A DNA stretch of 64,000 bases, from positions 1 to 64,000 of the forward strand of contig JAOTYL010000006.1 of assembly GCA_029861865.1 (NCBI GenBank), written 5' to 3'. Under the pieces are notes generated by a model. That model saw nothing but the letters and a program-made list of their open reading frames with translations. It searched no databases and had not been told where the DNA came from. This DNA is from Myxococcales bacterium (GTDB taxonomy: Bacteria > Myxococcota_A > Polyangia > Polyangiales > Houyiibacteriaceae). This document shows, piece by piece, positions 1 to 9,916 of this stretch; within the stretch, counting starts at the first letter, position 1; each line of letters starts with the position of its first letter. The translations under genes were made by a program, and so were the position numbers.

Positions 1-128
1 CCGGCGACAACGTGAAGATGAAGGTCAACCTCATCACCCCTGCGGCGATGGAAGAAAAGCAGCGCTTCGCGATTCGTGAAGGTGGCCGCACCATCGGCGC
101 CGGCGTCATTTCCAAGATCATCGAGTAA
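1..128 (+). CDS. tuf: Elongation factor Tu, C-terminal fragment (gene enters from the left)
   Basis: Reading from base 3, the frame encodes the last 41 residues of EF-Tu, domain III, with the family-typical end ([16 protein letters not shown], then Glu and TAA at 126-128). EF-Tu delivers aminoacyl-tRNA to the ribosome in the cytoplasm. The gene lies 4 bases upstream of rpsJ, the usual str/S10 junction. The 5' part is outside the window, so length and start cannot be judged. Confidence 0.95.
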   Translation, partial: GDNVKMKVNLITPAAMEEKQRFAIREGGRTIGAGVISKIIE

Positions 129-132
129 GACA

Positions 133-441
133 ATGGCAGCGAACAAGATTCGGATTCGACTCAAGGCTTACGATCACCGGTTGTTGGACCAATCGGCGAC
201 AGAAATCGTCGACACGGCGAAGCGCACCGGTGCGCGGGTCGCGGGTCCGATTCCGCTGCCTACACGCATCAACAAGTACACCGTGCTCCGCGGGCCCCAC
301 GTCGACAAAAAGGCGCGCGAGCAGTTCGAGATTCGGACTCACAAGCGGTTGTTGGACATCCTGGATCCTACTCAGCAGACGCTCGACGCCCTCATGAAGC
401 TCGATCTTTCGGCGGGCGTCGACGTGGAGATCAAGTCGTAA
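133..441 (+). CDS. rpsJ: 30S ribosomal protein S10
   Basis: The 102-residue product has the S10 hallmarks: an N-terminal [15 protein letters not shown] stretch, the GPIPLPT loop and the [13 protein letters not shown] segment. S10 is part of the 30S head and, in other bacteria, also the NusB partner in antitermination. I start at the ATG at 133, since an in-frame ATG at 76 lies inside tuf. The next gene begins 12 bases downstream and is rplD, not the expected rplC. Confidence 0.97.
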   Translation: MAANKIRIRLKAYDHRLLDQSATEIVDTAKRTGARVAGPIPLPTRINKYTVLRGPHVDKKAREQFEIRTHKRLLDILDPTQQTLDALMKLDLSAGVDVEIKS

Positions 442-453
442 GGCGGTAAGCTC

Positions 454-1077
454 ATGCCAAAGGTAAAGGTTTACAACTTGAGCAAGAAGGGTGTTGGGGA
501 GATCGATCTCTCCGACGACGTCTTTGATGCCAAGGTCAATGAAAGCCTCTTCTACGATGTTCTGAAAGCGCAGCTTGCGACCCAGCGCAAGGGCGCTGCT
601 TCAGCTCAGACTCGAGCCGAGGTTACGGCGACTAAGCGCAAGATGTACAAGCAGAAGGGTACCGGCAATGCGCGTCACGGCTCCCGGCGAGCGCCGATCT
701 TCGTCGGTGGCGGTACGGTTCACGGCCCCAAACCACGTGATTTCGGGTATCGGCCCCCTCGAAAGATGCGACTTGGCGCACTCAAGGGTGCGTTGAGCCT
801 GAAGCTTCGCGAGGGCCGACTCCTGGTCGTCAAAGATTTCGAGCTCAAAGAGATCAAGACCAAGAAGCTCGCTGACGTTTTGGCCAAGCTCAAGGTCGAC
901 GGTGGTGCGCTCATCGTCGACGGCAAAGAAAACGAAAAGCTCCGGCTGAGTGCGCGCAATCTGCAGAACCACTCGGTTCTGCCGCCCGAGGGCGTGAATC
1001 TCTACGATCTACTTCGTCACGAGCACCTCGTGCTCACCAGGACCGCGGTCGAAGCTCTGGAAGCGAGGTGTCAGTGA
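454..1077 (+). CDS. rplD: 50S ribosomal protein L4
   Basis: The 207-residue product matches L4 in length and in its conserved loop (KMYKQKGTGNARHGSRRAP, then GGGTVHGPKPRDF), which reaches into the exit tunnel near 23S rRNA. In E. coli, L4 is also the autogenous repressor of the S10 operon; that role is not visible here. Its TGA stop at 1075-1077 shares one base with the rplW ATG, which suggests translational coupling. In the canonical order rplC would precede it, but only 12 bases separate it from rpsJ. Confidence 0.97.
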   Translation: MPKVKVYNLSKKGVGEIDLSDDVFDAKVNESLFYDVLKAQLATQRKGAASAQTRAEVTATKRKMYKQKGTGNARHGSRRAPIFVGGGTVHGPKPRDFGYRPPRKMRLGALKGALSLKLREGRLLVVKDFELKEIKTKKLADVLAKLKVDGGALIVDGKENEKLRLSARNLQNHSVLPPEGVNLYDLLRHEHLVLTRTAVEALEARCQ

Positions 1078-1367
1078 TGCACGTCGAAGACGTAATCAAG
1101 CGACCCCTCTACCTCACCGAAAAAGGCGCCAAGCTTCGCGAGGAGGAAAACAAGTACACGTTCGAGGTCGATCTCGACGCCAACAAGCTGCAAATCAAGA
1201 CTGCAGTCGAGACCCTGTTCAAGGTGACGGTTGATGACGTGCACACGCTCATCATGCGCGGTCACATGCGGCGCATGGGCCGAGGCTTTGCCAAAACCCG
1301 CAACTGGAAAAAAGCGGTCGTGACGCTCCGTGAAGGCGAAACGATCGACTTCTTCGAGGGAGCCTGA
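1077..1367 (+). CDS. rplW: 50S ribosomal protein L23
   Basis: The 96-residue product has L23 features: [11 protein letters not shown] near the N-terminus, and the [15 protein letters not shown] and [16 protein letters not shown] segments. L23 sits at the exit-tunnel opening and docks trigger factor and SRP. The ATG at 1077 overlaps the rplD stop. A GTG at 1068 in the same frame would add three residues but lies inside rplD. Confidence 0.96.
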   Translation: MHVEDVIKRPLYLTEKGAKLREEENKYTFEVDLDANKLQIKTAVETLFKVTVDDVHTLIMRGHMRRMGRGFAKTRNWKKAVVTLREGETIDFFEGA

Positions 1368-1369
1368 TC

Positions 1370-2200
1370 ATGGCTATTCGTAAGTTCAAACCTACCTCGC
1401 CATCGCGCCGCTTCTACGAAGCGCCCGACTTCGACATGATTACGCGAGGCAACAAGCCAGAGAAGAAGCTTCTCGACCCGAAGAAGCAAACGGCGGGCCG
1501 AAACAACCAAGGTCGCATCACCTCACGCTTCCGAGGTGGCGGCCACAAGCAACGGTACCGCCGAATCGACTTCAAGCGAAGCAAGATTGGCGTGCCCGCT
1601 ACCGTGAAGGCGATCGAGTACGATCCAAACCGCTCTGCCCGCATCGCGCTGATCTGGTACGCCGATGGCGAGAAGGCTTACATTCTCGCGCCAGACGGGC
1701 TCGAGGTTGGCCAGCAGGTCCTCTCCTCGCGCTACGCCGACGTGAAGCCGGGCAATGCCATGCAGCTTCGTCACATGCCGCTTGGCACGATGATTCACAA
1801 CATTGAGCTGAAGATCGGAAAGGGCGCTCAGCTCGTTCGCTCGGCAGGCACTGCGGCCCAGCTGATGGCTAAGGATGGAGACTACGCCCAAATTCGTTTG
1901 CCCTCTGGCGAAGTCCGGATGGTACACCTCAACTGCCGCGCCACCGTGGGGCAGGTCAGCAATTCGCTTCACGCGCGAATCACGCTCGGGAAGGCTGGAC
2001 GCAAGCGTTGGCTTGGCCGCCGTCCGCACAATAGGGGCACGACCATGAATCCAGTCGACCACCCGATGGGTGGCGGCGAGGGTCGCAGTGCTGGTGGACG
2101 TCACCCATGCTCGCCCTGGGGCCAACTCGCCAAGGGCTTGAAGACCAGAAAGAACAAGGCGACCAACAAATACATCATTCGCCGGCGAAAGAAGAAGTAA
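1370..2200 (+). CDS. rplB: 50S ribosomal protein L2
   Basis: This is full-length L2 (276 aa). It has the RNA-binding domain motif [18 protein letters not shown] and the C-terminal [13 protein letters not shown] loop carrying the histidine near the peptidyl-transferase centre. It is a core 50S assembly protein. The TAA stop at 2198-2200 overlaps the rpsS ATG by one base. Confidence 0.98.
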   Translation: MAIRKFKPTSPSRRFYEAPDFDMITRGNKPEKKLLDPKKQTAGRNNQGRITSRFRGGGHKQRYRRIDFKRSKIGVPATVKAIEYDPNRSARIALIWYADGEKAYILAPDGLEVGQQVLSSRYADVKPGNAMQLRHMPLGTMIHNIELKIGKGAQLVRSAGTAAQLMAKDGDYAQIRLPSGEVRMVHLNCRATVGQVSNSLHARITLGKAGRKRWLGRRPHNRGTTMNPVDHPMGGGEGRSAGGRHPCSPWGQLAKGLKTRKNKATNKYIIRRRKKK

Positions 2201-2502
2201 TGGCACGTTCAGTGAAAAAGGGGCCGTTCATCGATCCGCACCTCGAGGCGAAAGTCGAGGCTGCGAGTAAATCAGGCGACAAGAAGATGATTCGTACTTG
2301 GTCGCGCCGCTCGACCGTCACACCCGACTTCGTGGGGCAGACCTTTGCCGTACACAACGGGCGCAAGTTCGTGACCGTCTTCGTCACCGAAAACATGGTC
2401 GGCCACAAGCTCGGCGAGTTCGCACCGACGAGAACGTTTGGTGGTCACGCTTCTGACAAGAAGGGCGGCCGCAAGATCAACCCGCAGACGGGTAAGAAGT
2501 GA
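2200..2502 (+). CDS. rpsS: 30S ribosomal protein S19
   Basis: The 100-residue product begins [15 protein letters not shown] and contains [16 protein letters not shown] and [15 protein letters not shown], all S19 signatures. S19 binds 16S rRNA in the 30S head with S13. The frame is open upstream to 2107, but the ATG at 2200 gives the standard N-terminus and overlaps the rplB stop codon. Confidence 0.97.
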   Translation: MARSVKKGPFIDPHLEAKVEAASKSGDKKMIRTWSRRSTVTPDFVGQTFAVHNGRKFVTVFVTENMVGHKLGEFAPTRTFGGHASDKKGGRKINPQTGKK

Positions 2503-2504
2503 TC

Positions 2505-2855
2505 ATGGAAGCGCTCGCAAAAGCACGGTTTCAAAGGATTTCGCCTCGCAAGGCACGCGTCGTGCTCAACATGGTGCGCGGCAAGAACGTCGCCGAAGCG
2601 CTCAATGAGCTTCGGTTCACGACCAAGTCCGCGGCGCCGATCGTGGCCAAGGTCATCGGCAGTGCGATCGCGAACGCAAGGCAAAAAGACGAGGAGATCA
2701 ATTTGGACGATCTCTTCGTCAAGACCGCTTTCGTCGACATGGCACCGAACCAGCACATGCGTCGGTGGCGGCCTCGAGCACAGGGCCGCGCGACGCGCAT
2801 TCTAAAAGGAATGAGTCACATCACTGTCGTGCTGAGCGACGGGGAAGAGAGTTAG
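2505..2855 (+). CDS. rplV: 50S ribosomal protein L22
   Basis: The 116-residue product has the L22 core: [17 protein letters not shown] near the start and the beta-hairpin region with [17 protein letters not shown], which lines the exit tunnel. The ATG at 2505 is chosen over the GTG at 2499, which overlaps the rpsS stop. It is tightly packed in the operon, with 2 bases to rpsC. Confidence 0.96.
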   Translation: MEALAKARFQRISPRKARVVLNMVRGKNVAEALNELRFTTKSAAPIVAKVIGSAIANARQKDEEINLDDLFVKTAFVDMAPNQHMRRWRPRAQGRATRILKGMSHITVVLSDGEES

Positions 2856-2857
2856 AC

Positions 2858-3520
2858 GTGGGCCAAAAAGTACATCCTTATGGTTTCCGCCTCGGCGTCG
2901 TGAAGACGTGGAAGTCAAAATGGTACGAGGACAAGAACTACGCGAAGTGGCTTCACGAAGACCTGAAGCTCAAGCGCACCATCAGAAAGAAGTTCGCCCA
3001 CGCTGGCATTGCCGAGATAGAAATGGAGCGCGCGGCGAACAAGGCCAAGGTGGTCATTTACACTTCGCGGCCCGGCATCATCATTGGAAAGCGCGGCGCA
3101 GGGGTCGAGCAGCTCAAGGCCGATCTTCAGAAGCTGACCGACAATGAGCTATTCCTCGACATTCAAGAAGTGCGCAAGGCCGAGACCAACGCGCAGCTGG
3201 TCGCCGAGAACATTGCGACTCAGCTCGAGCGCCGTGTCGCTTTCCGTCGCGCCATGAAAAAGGCCGTGTCGACTGCAATGAAATTCGGTGTGAAGGGAAT
3301 TCGAGTGACCGCATCGGGTCGTCTCGGTGGTGCCGAGATCGCGCGTACGGAGTGGTACCGCGAGGGGCGTGTGCCTCTCCACACGCTCCGTGCGGACATC
3401 GATTACGGCGAGGTCACCGCACATACGAAAGCCGGGACCGTGGGGATCAAGTGCTGGATCTTCAAGGGCGAGCAACTCGCGCAACGCCCTGGTGCGGTAA
3501 TTCCCGGAGTGCGGGTCTGA
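2858..3520 (+). CDS. rpsC: 30S ribosomal protein S3
   Basis: The 220-residue S3 starts at a GTG (2858) giving [13 protein letters not shown]. It carries a KH domain ([20 protein letters not shown], roughly residues 64-85) and the C-terminal [21 protein letters not shown] region. S3 lines the mRNA entry channel and has helicase-like activity in characterised ribosomes. The frame is open upstream, but only this start gives the conserved N-terminus. Confidence 0.97.
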   Translation: MGQKVHPYGFRLGVVKTWKSKWYEDKNYAKWLHEDLKLKRTIRKKFAHAGIAEIEMERAANKAKVVIYTSRPGIIIGKRGAGVEQLKADLQKLTDNELFLDIQEVRKAETNAQLVAENIATQLERRVAFRRAMKKAVSTAMKFGVKGIRVTASGRLGGAEIARTEWYREGRVPLHTLRADIDYGEVTAHTKAGTVGIKCWIFKGEQLAQRPGAVIPGVRV

Positions 3521-3529
3521 GGACCAGTC

Positions 3530-3946
3530 ATGCTGCAACCAAAGAAAACCAAGTTCCGCAAGATGATGAAAGGCCGCATGCGCGGAAAGGCGTATCGTGG
3601 CAGCAAGGTTTCGTTCGGTGACTTCGGCCTCCAGGCCGTCGAGCCCGGTCGGATTGACCAACGTCAGATCGAGGCGGCTCGCATGACGATTCAGCGAAAG
3701 GTGAAGCGTCAGGGCAAGCTCTTCATTCGCATCTTCCCGGACAAACCGATCACCAAGAAGCCGCTCGAAACTCGGATGGGGAAGGGCAAGGGCGGCGTCG
3801 AGGGCTGGGTCGCCGTGATCAAGCCGGGGCGAATGTTGTATGAGATCCAAGGCGTTTCCGAGGAGCTCGCGCGGGAGGCCTTCAAACTGGCCGCGCACAA
3901 GCTGCCGCTCAAGACGGCGTTCCGGTCGAGGGAGGCCGAGCTATGA
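3530..3946 (+). CDS. rplP: 50S ribosomal protein L16
   Basis: The 138-residue product starts [19 protein letters not shown] and contains the [21 protein letters not shown] and [18 protein letters not shown] segments that define L16, which contacts tRNA at the A site. It overlaps rpmC by four bases (ATGA), consistent with coupled translation. Confidence 0.97.
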   Translation: MLQPKKTKFRKMMKGRMRGKAYRGSKVSFGDFGLQAVEPGRIDQRQIEAARMTIQRKVKRQGKLFIRIFPDKPITKKPLETRMGKGKGGVEGWVAVIKPGRMLYEIQGVSEELAREAFKLAAHKLPLKTAFRSREAEL

Positions 3947-4158
3947 AGCCCGCCGACATCCGTGAAAGCACCACCGAGGAGCTCTCGATCATGGAAGGAG
4001 ACCTTCGCCGCCAGCTTTGGAAGGCGAGGTTCGACAACCATTCGAGTCAACTCGACGACACGAGCTCTATTCAGAAGCTTCGCCGGGATCTCGCCCGCGT
4101 GAAAACGATTCTTACCGAGCGCCGAGCCTCCGAGGCCGGGGCCGAGAGCAAGGAGTAG
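3943..4158 (+). CDS. rpmC: 50S ribosomal protein L29
   Basis: This is a 71-residue two-helix protein with the L29 pattern ([44 protein letters not shown]). L29 sits beside L23 at the exit tunnel. The start overlaps rplP by four bases. The C-terminal tail EAGAESKE is slightly longer than in short L29 homologues. Confidence 0.95.
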   Translation: MKPADIRESTTEELSIMEGDLRRQLWKARFDNHSSQLDDTSSIQKLRRDLARVKTILTERRASEAGAESKE

Positions 4159-4163
4159 GGGCC

Positions 4164-4517
4164 ATGACCACATCGACGCCAGAGGCCAGTGACAGGTCCC
4201 AACCAACTACTACCGCACGGACACCTACGCCGAAAATCGTCAAAGAGCGTGGGCGTCGTCGTCGTCTCGTCGGACGCGTCGTCAACGAAACGCAAACCGA
4301 CGGGCGCGCCCAAAAAACAATCGTGGTAGAGGTCATCCGTCGTGCGCGCGACCCCTTCTACACGAAGTACGTCAAGCACAAGAAGAAGTTCCACGCGCAC
4401 GACGAGAACAACGAGTACCGCAAGAACGACGTCGTCGAGATCCGCGCTTGTAGGCCGCGTTCAAAGACGAAGCGTTGGGAGGTCGTCCGCCTAGTCGAGC
4501 GGCCGCCGGAGGTATAG
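4164..4517 (+). CDS. rpsQ: 30S ribosomal protein S17 with N-terminal extension
   Basis: S17 is recognised by [24 protein letters not shown] and [22 protein letters not shown]. The product is 117 residues, about 30 more than usual. The extra part is a Thr/Ser/Pro-rich N-terminal tail ([20 protein letters not shown]) before the OB fold. The ATG at 4164 is 5 bases after the rpmC stop. An internal start would give a normal length but would lack a better-placed ribosome binding site, so the tail is probably real, though unproven. Confidence 0.93.
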   Translation: MTTSTPEASDRSQPTTTARTPTPKIVKERGRRRRLVGRVVNETQTDGRAQKTIVVEVIRRARDPFYTKYVKHKKKFHAHDENNEYRKNDVVEIRACRPRSKTKRWEVVRLVERPPEV

Positions 4518-4519
4518 CC

Positions 4520-4888
4520 ATGATTCAGAGTGAAACACAGTTGGATGTGGCCGACAACAGCGGCGCGAAGCGAGTGGCTTGCATCAAGGTGCTCGGTGGT
4601 TCGCGCCGTCGATACGCCGGACTGGGCGATGTGATCGTCGTATCCATCAAGGAAGCTCTGCCGACCGCTCGCGTTAAGAAGGGCGAGGTGGCTCGTGCGG
4701 TCGTCGTGCGCACCAAGCGTGGTTACCAACGACCGGACGGCACCTACATCAAGTTCGACACGAACAGCGCTGTGCTCATCACCAAAGAGAACGAGCCAAT
4801 CGGTACCCGCATTTTCGGCCCCGTCGCTCGTGAGCTGCGAGCGAAGCGCTTCATGAAGATCGTCTCGCTTGCCCCGGAGGTTGTGTGA
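4520..4888 (+). CDS. rplN: 50S ribosomal protein L14
   Basis: This is exactly the family length (122 aa). It starts [19 protein letters not shown] and has the [11 protein letters not shown] and [14 protein letters not shown]-type segments (here [14 protein letters not shown]) plus the terminal LAPEVV. L14 forms intersubunit bridge B8 and contacts L19. Its TGA at 4886-4888 overlaps the rplX ATG. Confidence 0.98.
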   Translation: MIQSETQLDVADNSGAKRVACIKVLGGSRRRYAGLGDVIVVSIKEALPTARVKKGEVARAVVVRTKRGYQRPDGTYIKFDTNSAVLITKENEPIGTRIFGPVARELRAKRFMKIVSLAPEVV

Positions 4889-5205
4889 TGACTGCGCGCA
4901 TAAAGAAAGGCGATCTGGTACAGGTCATTGCGGGCAAGGACAAAGGCGAGAAGGGCCGTGTTCTTCAGGTGGTGCGCGCCGACTTGCTGCTCGTCGAGGG
5001 CGTCAACCGCGTGAAGCGGCACCAAAGCCCCAGGAAGTTCCGCGAGGCGGGTATCGTCGAAAAAGAAATGCCGATTCACGCGTCCAACGTCATGCTCGTC
5101 GACCCAAAAACCGATGAACCCACCCGCATTCGCATCGAAGCCGACAAGAAAGACGCGGACAAGCGCGTCCGCGTAGCCGTCAAGAGCGGCTCGGTCCTGG
5201 ATTGA
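4888..5205 (+). CDS. rplX: 50S ribosomal protein L24
   Basis: The 105-residue product carries the KOW motif early ([23 protein letters not shown]) followed by [11 protein letters not shown] and [16 protein letters not shown], typical of L24, an early 50S assembly initiator. The ATG at 4888 overlaps the rplN stop; a GTG directly before it is less likely. Confidence 0.97.
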   Translation: MTARIKKGDLVQVIAGKDKGEKGRVLQVVRADLLLVEGVNRVKRHQSPRKFREAGIVEKEMPIHASNVMLVDPKTDEPTRIRIEADKKDADKRVRVAVKSGSVLD

Positions 5206-5221
5206 GGCTTGGAGTATTGTC

Positions 5222-5773
5222 ATGAGTGAATACGCAGCCAGACTCAAGACCAAATACAAGGACGAGGTCGTCCCTCAGCTGATGAAGGATTTCGGTTTCA
5301 AAAATGTGATGCAGGTTCCAAAGCTCGATCGAATCGTCGTCAACATGGGCCTCGGCGAAGCGGTGCAAAATGCGAAAGTTATCGAGTCGGCCACCGAAGA
5401 GCTGACCGCGATCACAGGTCGAAAGCCGATCGTGACGCGTGCCAAGAAGTCGATTGCTACTTTCAAATTGCGCGAGGGGATGCCGATCGGCGTCATGGTA
5501 ACCCTACGCGGCGACCAGATGTACGACTTCTTGGATCGTCTGGTGTCGCTCGCGCTTCCGCGCACGCGCGACTTCAAGGGAACTAGCCCCAAAGCGTTCG
5601 ATGGCCGTGGCAACTACACGCTCGGCATCAAAGAACAGATCATCTTTCCAGAGATCAACTACGACAAAATCGACCGTATCAAAGGCATGAACGTGACCTT
5701 TGTGACCACGGCGAAAAACGACGACCAGGGACGTGCCTTGCTTCGATCGCTCGGCATGCCGTTTAGGAACTGA
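5222..5773 (+). CDS. rplE: 50S ribosomal protein L5
   Basis: The 183-residue product has L5 features: [21 protein letters not shown], the [17 protein letters not shown] block, [21 protein letters not shown] and the C-terminal [19 protein letters not shown]5 binds 5S rRNA and the P-site tRNA elbow. The spacing is 16 bases after rplX and 8 before rpsN. Confidence 0.98.
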   Translation: MSEYAARLKTKYKDEVVPQLMKDFGFKNVMQVPKLDRIVVNMGLGEAVQNAKVIESATEELTAITGRKPIVTRAKKSIATFKLREGMPIGVMVTLRGDQMYDFLDRLVSLALPRTRDFKGTSPKAFDGRGNYTLGIKEQIIFPEINYDKIDRIKGMNVTFVTTAKNDDQGRALLRSLGMPFRN

Positions 5774-5781
5774 GGAAGCAG

Positions 5782-5967
5782 ATGGCTAGCAGGCGAGCAT
5801 TTGCCAAAATGGAAAAGACACCGAAGTTCTCGGTGCGACAACGGAACCGTTGCAAAGTCTGCGGGCGACCGCGGGGTTACTACCGCAAGTTCGAGATGTG
5901 CCGCATCTGTCTCCGTAAATACGCGCTCTCTGGGGATATCCCTGGAGTCACGAAGTCGAGCTGGTAG
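5782..5967 (+). CDS. rpsN: 30S ribosomal protein S14, zinc-binding type
   Basis: The 61-residue product is the short Zn form of S14. Two CxxC pairs (CKVCGR and CRICLR) flank the central YYRKFEM segment, and it ends KSSW. The Zn form contrasts with the roughly 100-residue Cys-less form used by many Proteobacteria as a zinc-sparing paralogue. None is seen in this window. Confidence 0.96.
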   Translation: MASRRAFAKMEKTPKFSVRQRNRCKVCGRPRGYYRKFEMCRICLRKYALSGDIPGVTKSSW

Positions 5968-5978
5968 GAGGTGCAGTC

Positions 5979-6371
5979 ATGATGACCGATCCAATCGCTG
6001 ACATGCTTACGCGCATCCGAAATGCCGCTCAGGCGCAACACCAGCAAACGAGCATTCCCTCTTCGAATCTCAAGCAGCAGCTGGCGGAGATTTTGAAGCA
6101 GGAAGGCTTCATTGACGATTACAGCGTCGACAACAGCGCGCACAAGAGCCTCACGATCGTTCTCAAGTACGGCCGGGATCGCCAGAGTGCTTTCGTTGGC
6201 ATGCGCCGGGCGAGTCGTCCAGGCCGGCGTTTTTACGTCGGCCACAAGGACATCCCGCGAGTTCAGAACGGTATGGGCGTTGCGATTTTGTCGACATCAG
6301 CAGGGATCATGACGGACCGCGACGCGCGCGATAAGCGGGTGGGCGGCGAGGTGTTGTGCGAGGTTTGGTGA
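5979..6371 (+). CDS. rpsH: 30S ribosomal protein S8
   Basis: The 130-residue product begins [16 protein letters not shown] and ends with [18 protein letters not shown] and GGEVLCEVW, all S8 signatures. S8 is a primary 16S rRNA binder and, in E. coli, the spc operon repressor. An AGGAGGTG-type ribosome binding site lies 7 bases upstream. The stop overlaps the rplF ATG. Confidence 0.97.
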   Translation: MMTDPIADMLTRIRNAAQAQHQQTSIPSSNLKQQLAEILKQEGFIDDYSVDNSAHKSLTIVLKYGRDRQSAFVGMRRASRPGRRFYVGHKDIPRVQNGMGVAILSTSAGIMTDRDARDKRVGGEVLCEVW

Positions 6372-6964
6372 TGACCGAAACGCATACAGGAAAGCAGTCC
6401 CGAAACGGAAAGAAGCCCGTCCAGCTCACGGAGGGCGTCGAAGTCACGATCAGTGGCAGGGAGGTAACCGCGAAGGGGCCAAAAGGCGAGCTCAAGCATA
6501 CCGTTCCCGCCGAGGTGGTGGTCGAGCAGCAAGAAGGGAAGGTCACGGTGCGTCCCGCTCCTGCAGCTGGCAAGCTGGGCCTTCAATACCAGGGTCTCAC
6601 GCGTGCCATTCTCAACAACATGGTCGAAGGAGTTGCGACCGGCTACCAGCGATCCCTCGACTTCCGAGGCGTCGGTTACCGTGCCGAGTTCAAGAACGGC
6701 CAACTCAAGATGACCGTCGGTCTCTCGCACCAGCCACTGCTCGACATTCCGAAAGCGGTTACCGTAAAGATCGAGACGATCGACGAAGCCGGCACCAAGT
6801 TCCCCCGCGTTCATCTCGAGTCGCCTGACAAGCAGCTCGTAGGCCGAATTGCAGCCCGCATTCGGCAGGTTCGGCCGCCCGAACCGTACAACGGCAAGGG
6901 GGTTCGTTACACCGGTGAACACATCAAAGAGAAGGCCGGAAAGGCCGGAAAGGCCGGAGTCTGA
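6371..6964 (+). CDS. rplF: 50S ribosomal protein L6
   Basis: The 197-residue product has both L6 domains: [21 protein letters not shown], then [15 protein letters not shown] and [10 protein letters not shown]-like ([15 protein letters not shown]). It ends with [33 protein letters not shown], the expected C-terminal signature. About 18 extra residues precede the usual start. The ATG at 6371 overlaps the rpsH stop, favouring this start over internal ones. Confidence 0.96.
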   Translation: MTETHTGKQSRNGKKPVQLTEGVEVTISGREVTAKGPKGELKHTVPAEVVVEQQEGKVTVRPAPAAGKLGLQYQGLTRAILNNMVEGVATGYQRSLDFRGVGYRAEFKNGQLKMTVGLSHQPLLDIPKAVTVKIETIDEAGTKFPRVHLESPDKQLVGRIAARIRQVRPPEPYNGKGVRYTGEHIKEKAGKAGKAGV

Positions 6965-6966
6965 TC

Positions 6967-7311
6967 ATGCGGCGAAAAGTCATAGGACGCGCACGGCGCA
7001 AACTACGGATTCGCAAGAAGGTGCAAGGCACTTCCGAGCGTCCGCGTCTAACTGTGTTTCGAAGCGCGAAACACATCTATGCCCAGGTCATCGATGACGT
7101 GGGCGGTCGCACCATCGCGTCCGCGTCCAGCGTCTCAGGGAGCACGGGCGAAAGCAAAGTCGCTTCCGCGAAATCAGTGGGCGCCCTCGTTGCCAAGGCG
7201 TGCATCGACAAAGGGGTCGGACAGGTCGTCTTCGACCGCAGCGGGTATCAATATCACGGGCGTGTTCGTGCGTTGGCCGAGTCGGCACGCGAAGCAGGCC
7301 TAAAGTTCTGA
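6967..7311 (+). CDS. rplR: 50S ribosomal protein L18
   Basis: The 114-residue product has a basic N-terminus, then [20 protein letters not shown] and [25 protein letters not shown], the hallmarks of L18, which binds 5S rRNA together with L5. The gene lies 2 bases after rplF. Confidence 0.97.
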   Translation: MRRKVIGRARRKLRIRKKVQGTSERPRLTVFRSAKHIYAQVIDDVGGRTIASASSVSGSTGESKVASAKSVGALVAKACIDKGVGQVVFDRSGYQYHGRVRALAESAREAGLKF

Positions 7312-7318
7312 GGATCAA

Positions 7319-7900
7319 ATGGCATACAAAGACGAAATCATTGATCCAGCGTCGCTCGACGATTTGACCGATCGGGTTATCTTCATCAACCGTGTCGCAA
7401 AGGTTGTGAAGGGTGGCCGGCGGTTCAGCTTCAGCGCCCTGGTTGTCGTAGGTGATAGTAACGGCCATGTCGGCGTTGGCATGGGCAAGGCGAATGAGGT
7501 TCCTGAAGCGATCCGCAAGGGCACCGACAGTGCAAAGAAGAATCTATTCCGAGTGCCCCTAACCGGTCGTACGATCCCCCATCGGGTCGTAGGCCATGCA
7601 GGCGCCGGACGTATCATCTTGCGCCCTGCCTCCGAAGGTACGGGTGTCATTGCGGGCGGTGCGATGCGCCCCGTTCTCGAGGCGGCTGGCGTCAAGGACG
7701 TCCTCGCCAAAATCCTCGGCACCACGAACCCACACAACGTCGTGAACGCAACGGTCGCTGCGCTTCGAGAGCTCGAGTCCCCTGCGGACGTGTCTCGGAG
7801 GCGCGGCCGACGTGCAGGCGACATCCAGCAGTTCAAGCACGGCCCCAAGTCTGAGCGGCCAGCTGAGCCTGAAGCTTCTACGGAGGCCAGCGCGTCGTAG
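7319..7900 (+). CDS. rpsE: 30S ribosomal protein S5
   Basis: The 193-residue product has the S5 double-stranded-RNA-binding fold ([46 protein letters not shown]) and the C-terminal [29 protein letters not shown]. The last 30 or so residues form a charged tail not needed for the core fold. S5 contributes to decoding accuracy and the mRNA entry site. Confidence 0.97.
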   Translation: MAYKDEIIDPASLDDLTDRVIFINRVAKVVKGGRRFSFSALVVVGDSNGHVGVGMGKANEVPEAIRKGTDSAKKNLFRVPLTGRTIPHRVVGHAGAGRIILRPASEGTGVIAGGAMRPVLEAAGVKDVLAKILGTTNPHNVVNATVAALRELESPADVSRRRGRRAGDIQQFKHGPKSERPAEPEASTEASAS

Positions 7901-7911
7901 GAGAAAGAGTC

Positions 7912-8103
7912 ATGACCGCGACCAAACTCAAAGTCACCCAAGTTCGAAGCGGCATCGGTCGGATCGACCGGCATCGGCGAGTCTTGAAAGGCCTCGGTCT
8001 CCGCGGACCGCACAGCGAGGTCGTGGTCGACAACACGCCCTCGTTTCGCGGGATGATCAAGAAGGTGCTGCACCTCGTCAAAGTTGAGGAAGTCAATGAG
8101 TGA
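7912..8103 (+). CDS. rpmD: 50S ribosomal protein L30
   Basis: The 63-residue product has the L30 pattern LKVTQVRSGIGRIDRHRRVLKGLGLRGPHSEVVVDNTPSFRGMIKKVLHLVKVE. The length and position between rpsE and rplO are standard. Its 3' end overlaps rplO by eight bases. Confidence 0.96.
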   Translation: MTATKLKVTQVRSGIGRIDRHRRVLKGLGLRGPHSEVVVDNTPSFRGMIKKVLHLVKVEEVNE

Positions 8104-8575
8104 CCAAGACGAAACGCCCATTCTCTCGCGGCTCCGGCCGGCCGAAGGTTCGGTTCGCGGCAAGAGGCGCAAAGGCCGCGGGCCAGGCTCCGGTCTAGGC
8201 AAGACCGCAGGGCACGGGCAGAAGGGCCAAAAAGCTAGGCATCCCGGCAACTTCAGCAAGCTTGGCTTCGAGGGCGGCCAGATTCCACTCTACCGACGCA
8301 TCCCCAAGCGTGGGTTCACCAATCCTTTCACCAAGAAGGTGGGGACCATCAACGTGAAGGACCTCGCGCGTTTCGACAGCGGTGCGACGGTGGACGAAGC
8401 GGCGCTTCGAAAGGCAGGCCTCATCAAGCGCAAAGTGTACGCCATCAAGGTTCTAGGCGATGGAGAGCTGGACAAAGCGCTGACCGTCAAAGTCCATGCG
8501 GCCAGCGCAAGTGCGGCTGCAAAAATCGAAAAGGCCGGCGGCTCCGTCGAGCTAGTTCAAAAGGGCGGCTCCTAA
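8096..8575 (+). CDS. rplO: 50S ribosomal protein L15
   Basis: The 159-residue product carries the L15 signature GKRRKGRGPGSGLGKTAGHGQKGQKAR and the FEGGQIPLYRRIPKRGF segment. The chosen ATG at 8096 lies within the end of rpmD (8-base overlap). An ATG at 8084 would extend the overlap with no gain in conservation. L15 is a late 50S assembly protein. Confidence 0.96.
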   Translation: MSDQDETPILSRLRPAEGSVRGKRRKGRGPGSGLGKTAGHGQKGQKARHPGNFSKLGFEGGQIPLYRRIPKRGFTNPFTKKVGTINVKDLARFDSGATVDEAALRKAGLIKRKVYAIKVLGDGELDKALTVKVHAASASAAAKIEKAGGSVELVQKGGS

Positions 8576-8590
8576 CCCTGTAACGGATCC

Positions 8591-9916
8591 ATGAGCACCA
8601 TCGCAAACATCTTCCGTATCCCCGAGCTCCGTCGCCGAATCCTCTTCACGTTGGGCATGCTGGCTGTCTACCGGATCGGGATTTTCGTCACGACCCCGGG
8701 CGTCGACCGTGCGGCCATGCGTAAGTACGTGGCCGGTCAATCGGGCGGGTTCTTGAGCTTGTTCAACTTGTTCTCGGGTGGTGCGCTCGAGCAGGCGTCA
8801 ATTTTCGCGCTCAACATCATGCCGTACGTCTCGGCGAGCATCATCTTGTCGTTGATGACGGTTGTCGTGCCTACGCTCATGGAGCTCCGAAAGGAGGGCG
8901 AAGCCGGGCAGCGGAAGATCAATCAATACACGCGCTATGGCACAGTGGGTCTGAGCATCTTTCAAAGCTTCGGTCTAGCCATGTTGTGGGAGGGCTGGAA
9001 CGAGAGCTCGACTGCCGGCGATATCGTCGCCAATCCCGGTTGGAGCTTCCGTTTCATGACGGTGTTGGCGCTGACGACCGGCACATCGTTCTTGATGTGG
9101 CTCGGTGAGCAGATCACCGAGCGTGGCCTCGGCAACGGTATCTCGTTGATCATATTCGCAGGTATCGTCGCGAATCTTCCTGATGCGCTCTTCATGACCC
9201 TAGAGCAATTCAAGCTCGGCGAGCTTCAGCCGATCGACCTGATGTTACTCATCGTGATCGCTCTTGGAACCACCGCGTTCATCGTCTTTTTCGAGCGTGC
9301 TCAGCGGCGGCTGCCGATCACTTACGCGAAACGGATGATCGGGCGAAAGATGTATGGCGGCCAGCAATCCCACTTGCCTCTTCGCGTCAACATGGCCGGC
9401 GTCATTCCGCCGATTTTCACGTCGTCGTTGATGATGTTCCCGGTCACTCTGGCCGGCACCAACATCCCGTTCCTTTCGGATGCGATGCGTTGGATCAGTA
9501 ACAACCTGGTTCCTGGCGGTTGGGTCTACATCGTCGTCTTTGCAGTGATGACGATCTTCTTCTGCTTCTTCTATACGGCGATTACTTTTCAACCCGTCGA
9601 CGTCGCCGAAAACCTCAAGAAGCAAAGTGCCTTCATCCCGGGTGTTCGCCCAGGTAAGGCCACTGCGGAATACATCGATGCGGTTCTCACCAGAATCACG
9701 GTCGGCGGTGCCCTCTACGTAGCCGCGGTCGTCACCGTGCCGACACTCCTTCAGGCGCGATGGAACGTGCCTTTTTATCTCGGGGGTACTTCGTTGATGA
9801 TCGTGGTCGGCGTGGCCCTCGACTTCGCTCAGCAGGTCGAGAGCCATTTGATCACGCGCCACTACGAGGGCCTCACCGGGACCAAAGGCTCCCGCATTCG
9901 AGCGAGGAACGCATGA
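8591..9916 (+). CDS. secY: Protein translocase subunit SecY
   Basis: The 441-residue polytopic membrane protein has the SecY motifs TPGVDRAAM, the plug/TM2 region [23 protein letters not shown], the QYTRYGT loop, [19 protein letters not shown] and [20 protein letters not shown]. It forms the Sec channel with SecE and SecG in the inner membrane; those partners are not in this window. About ten hydrophobic segments are apparent. The final ATGA overlaps adk by four bases. Confidence 0.98.
   Translation: MSTIANIFRIPELRRRILFTLGMLAVYRIGIFVTTPGVDRAAMRKYVAGQSGGFLSLFNLFSGGALEQASIFALNIMPYVSASIILSLMTVVVPTLMELRKEGEAGQRKINQYTRYGTVGLSIFQSFGLAMLWEGWNESSTAGDIVANPGWSFRFMTVLALTTGTSFLMWLGEQITERGLGNGISLIIFAGIVANLPDALFMTLEQFKLGELQPIDLMLLIVIALGTTAFIVFFERAQRRLPITYAKRMIGRKMYGGQQSHLPLRVNMAGVIPPIFTSSLMMFPVTLAGTNIPFLSDAMRWISNNLVPGGWVYIVVFAVMTIFFCFFYTAITFQPVDVAENLKKQSAFIPGVRPGKATAEYIDAVLTRITVGGALYVAAVVTVPTLLQARWNVPFYLGGTSLMIVVGVALDFAQQVESHLITRHYEGLTGTKGSRIRARNA

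Noticed and set aside
601-972. Long antisense frames in the ribosomal operon and elsewhere, e.g. 601-972 minus
   Set aside because: High-GC codon bias leaves long open frames opposite real genes; none has a family signature.
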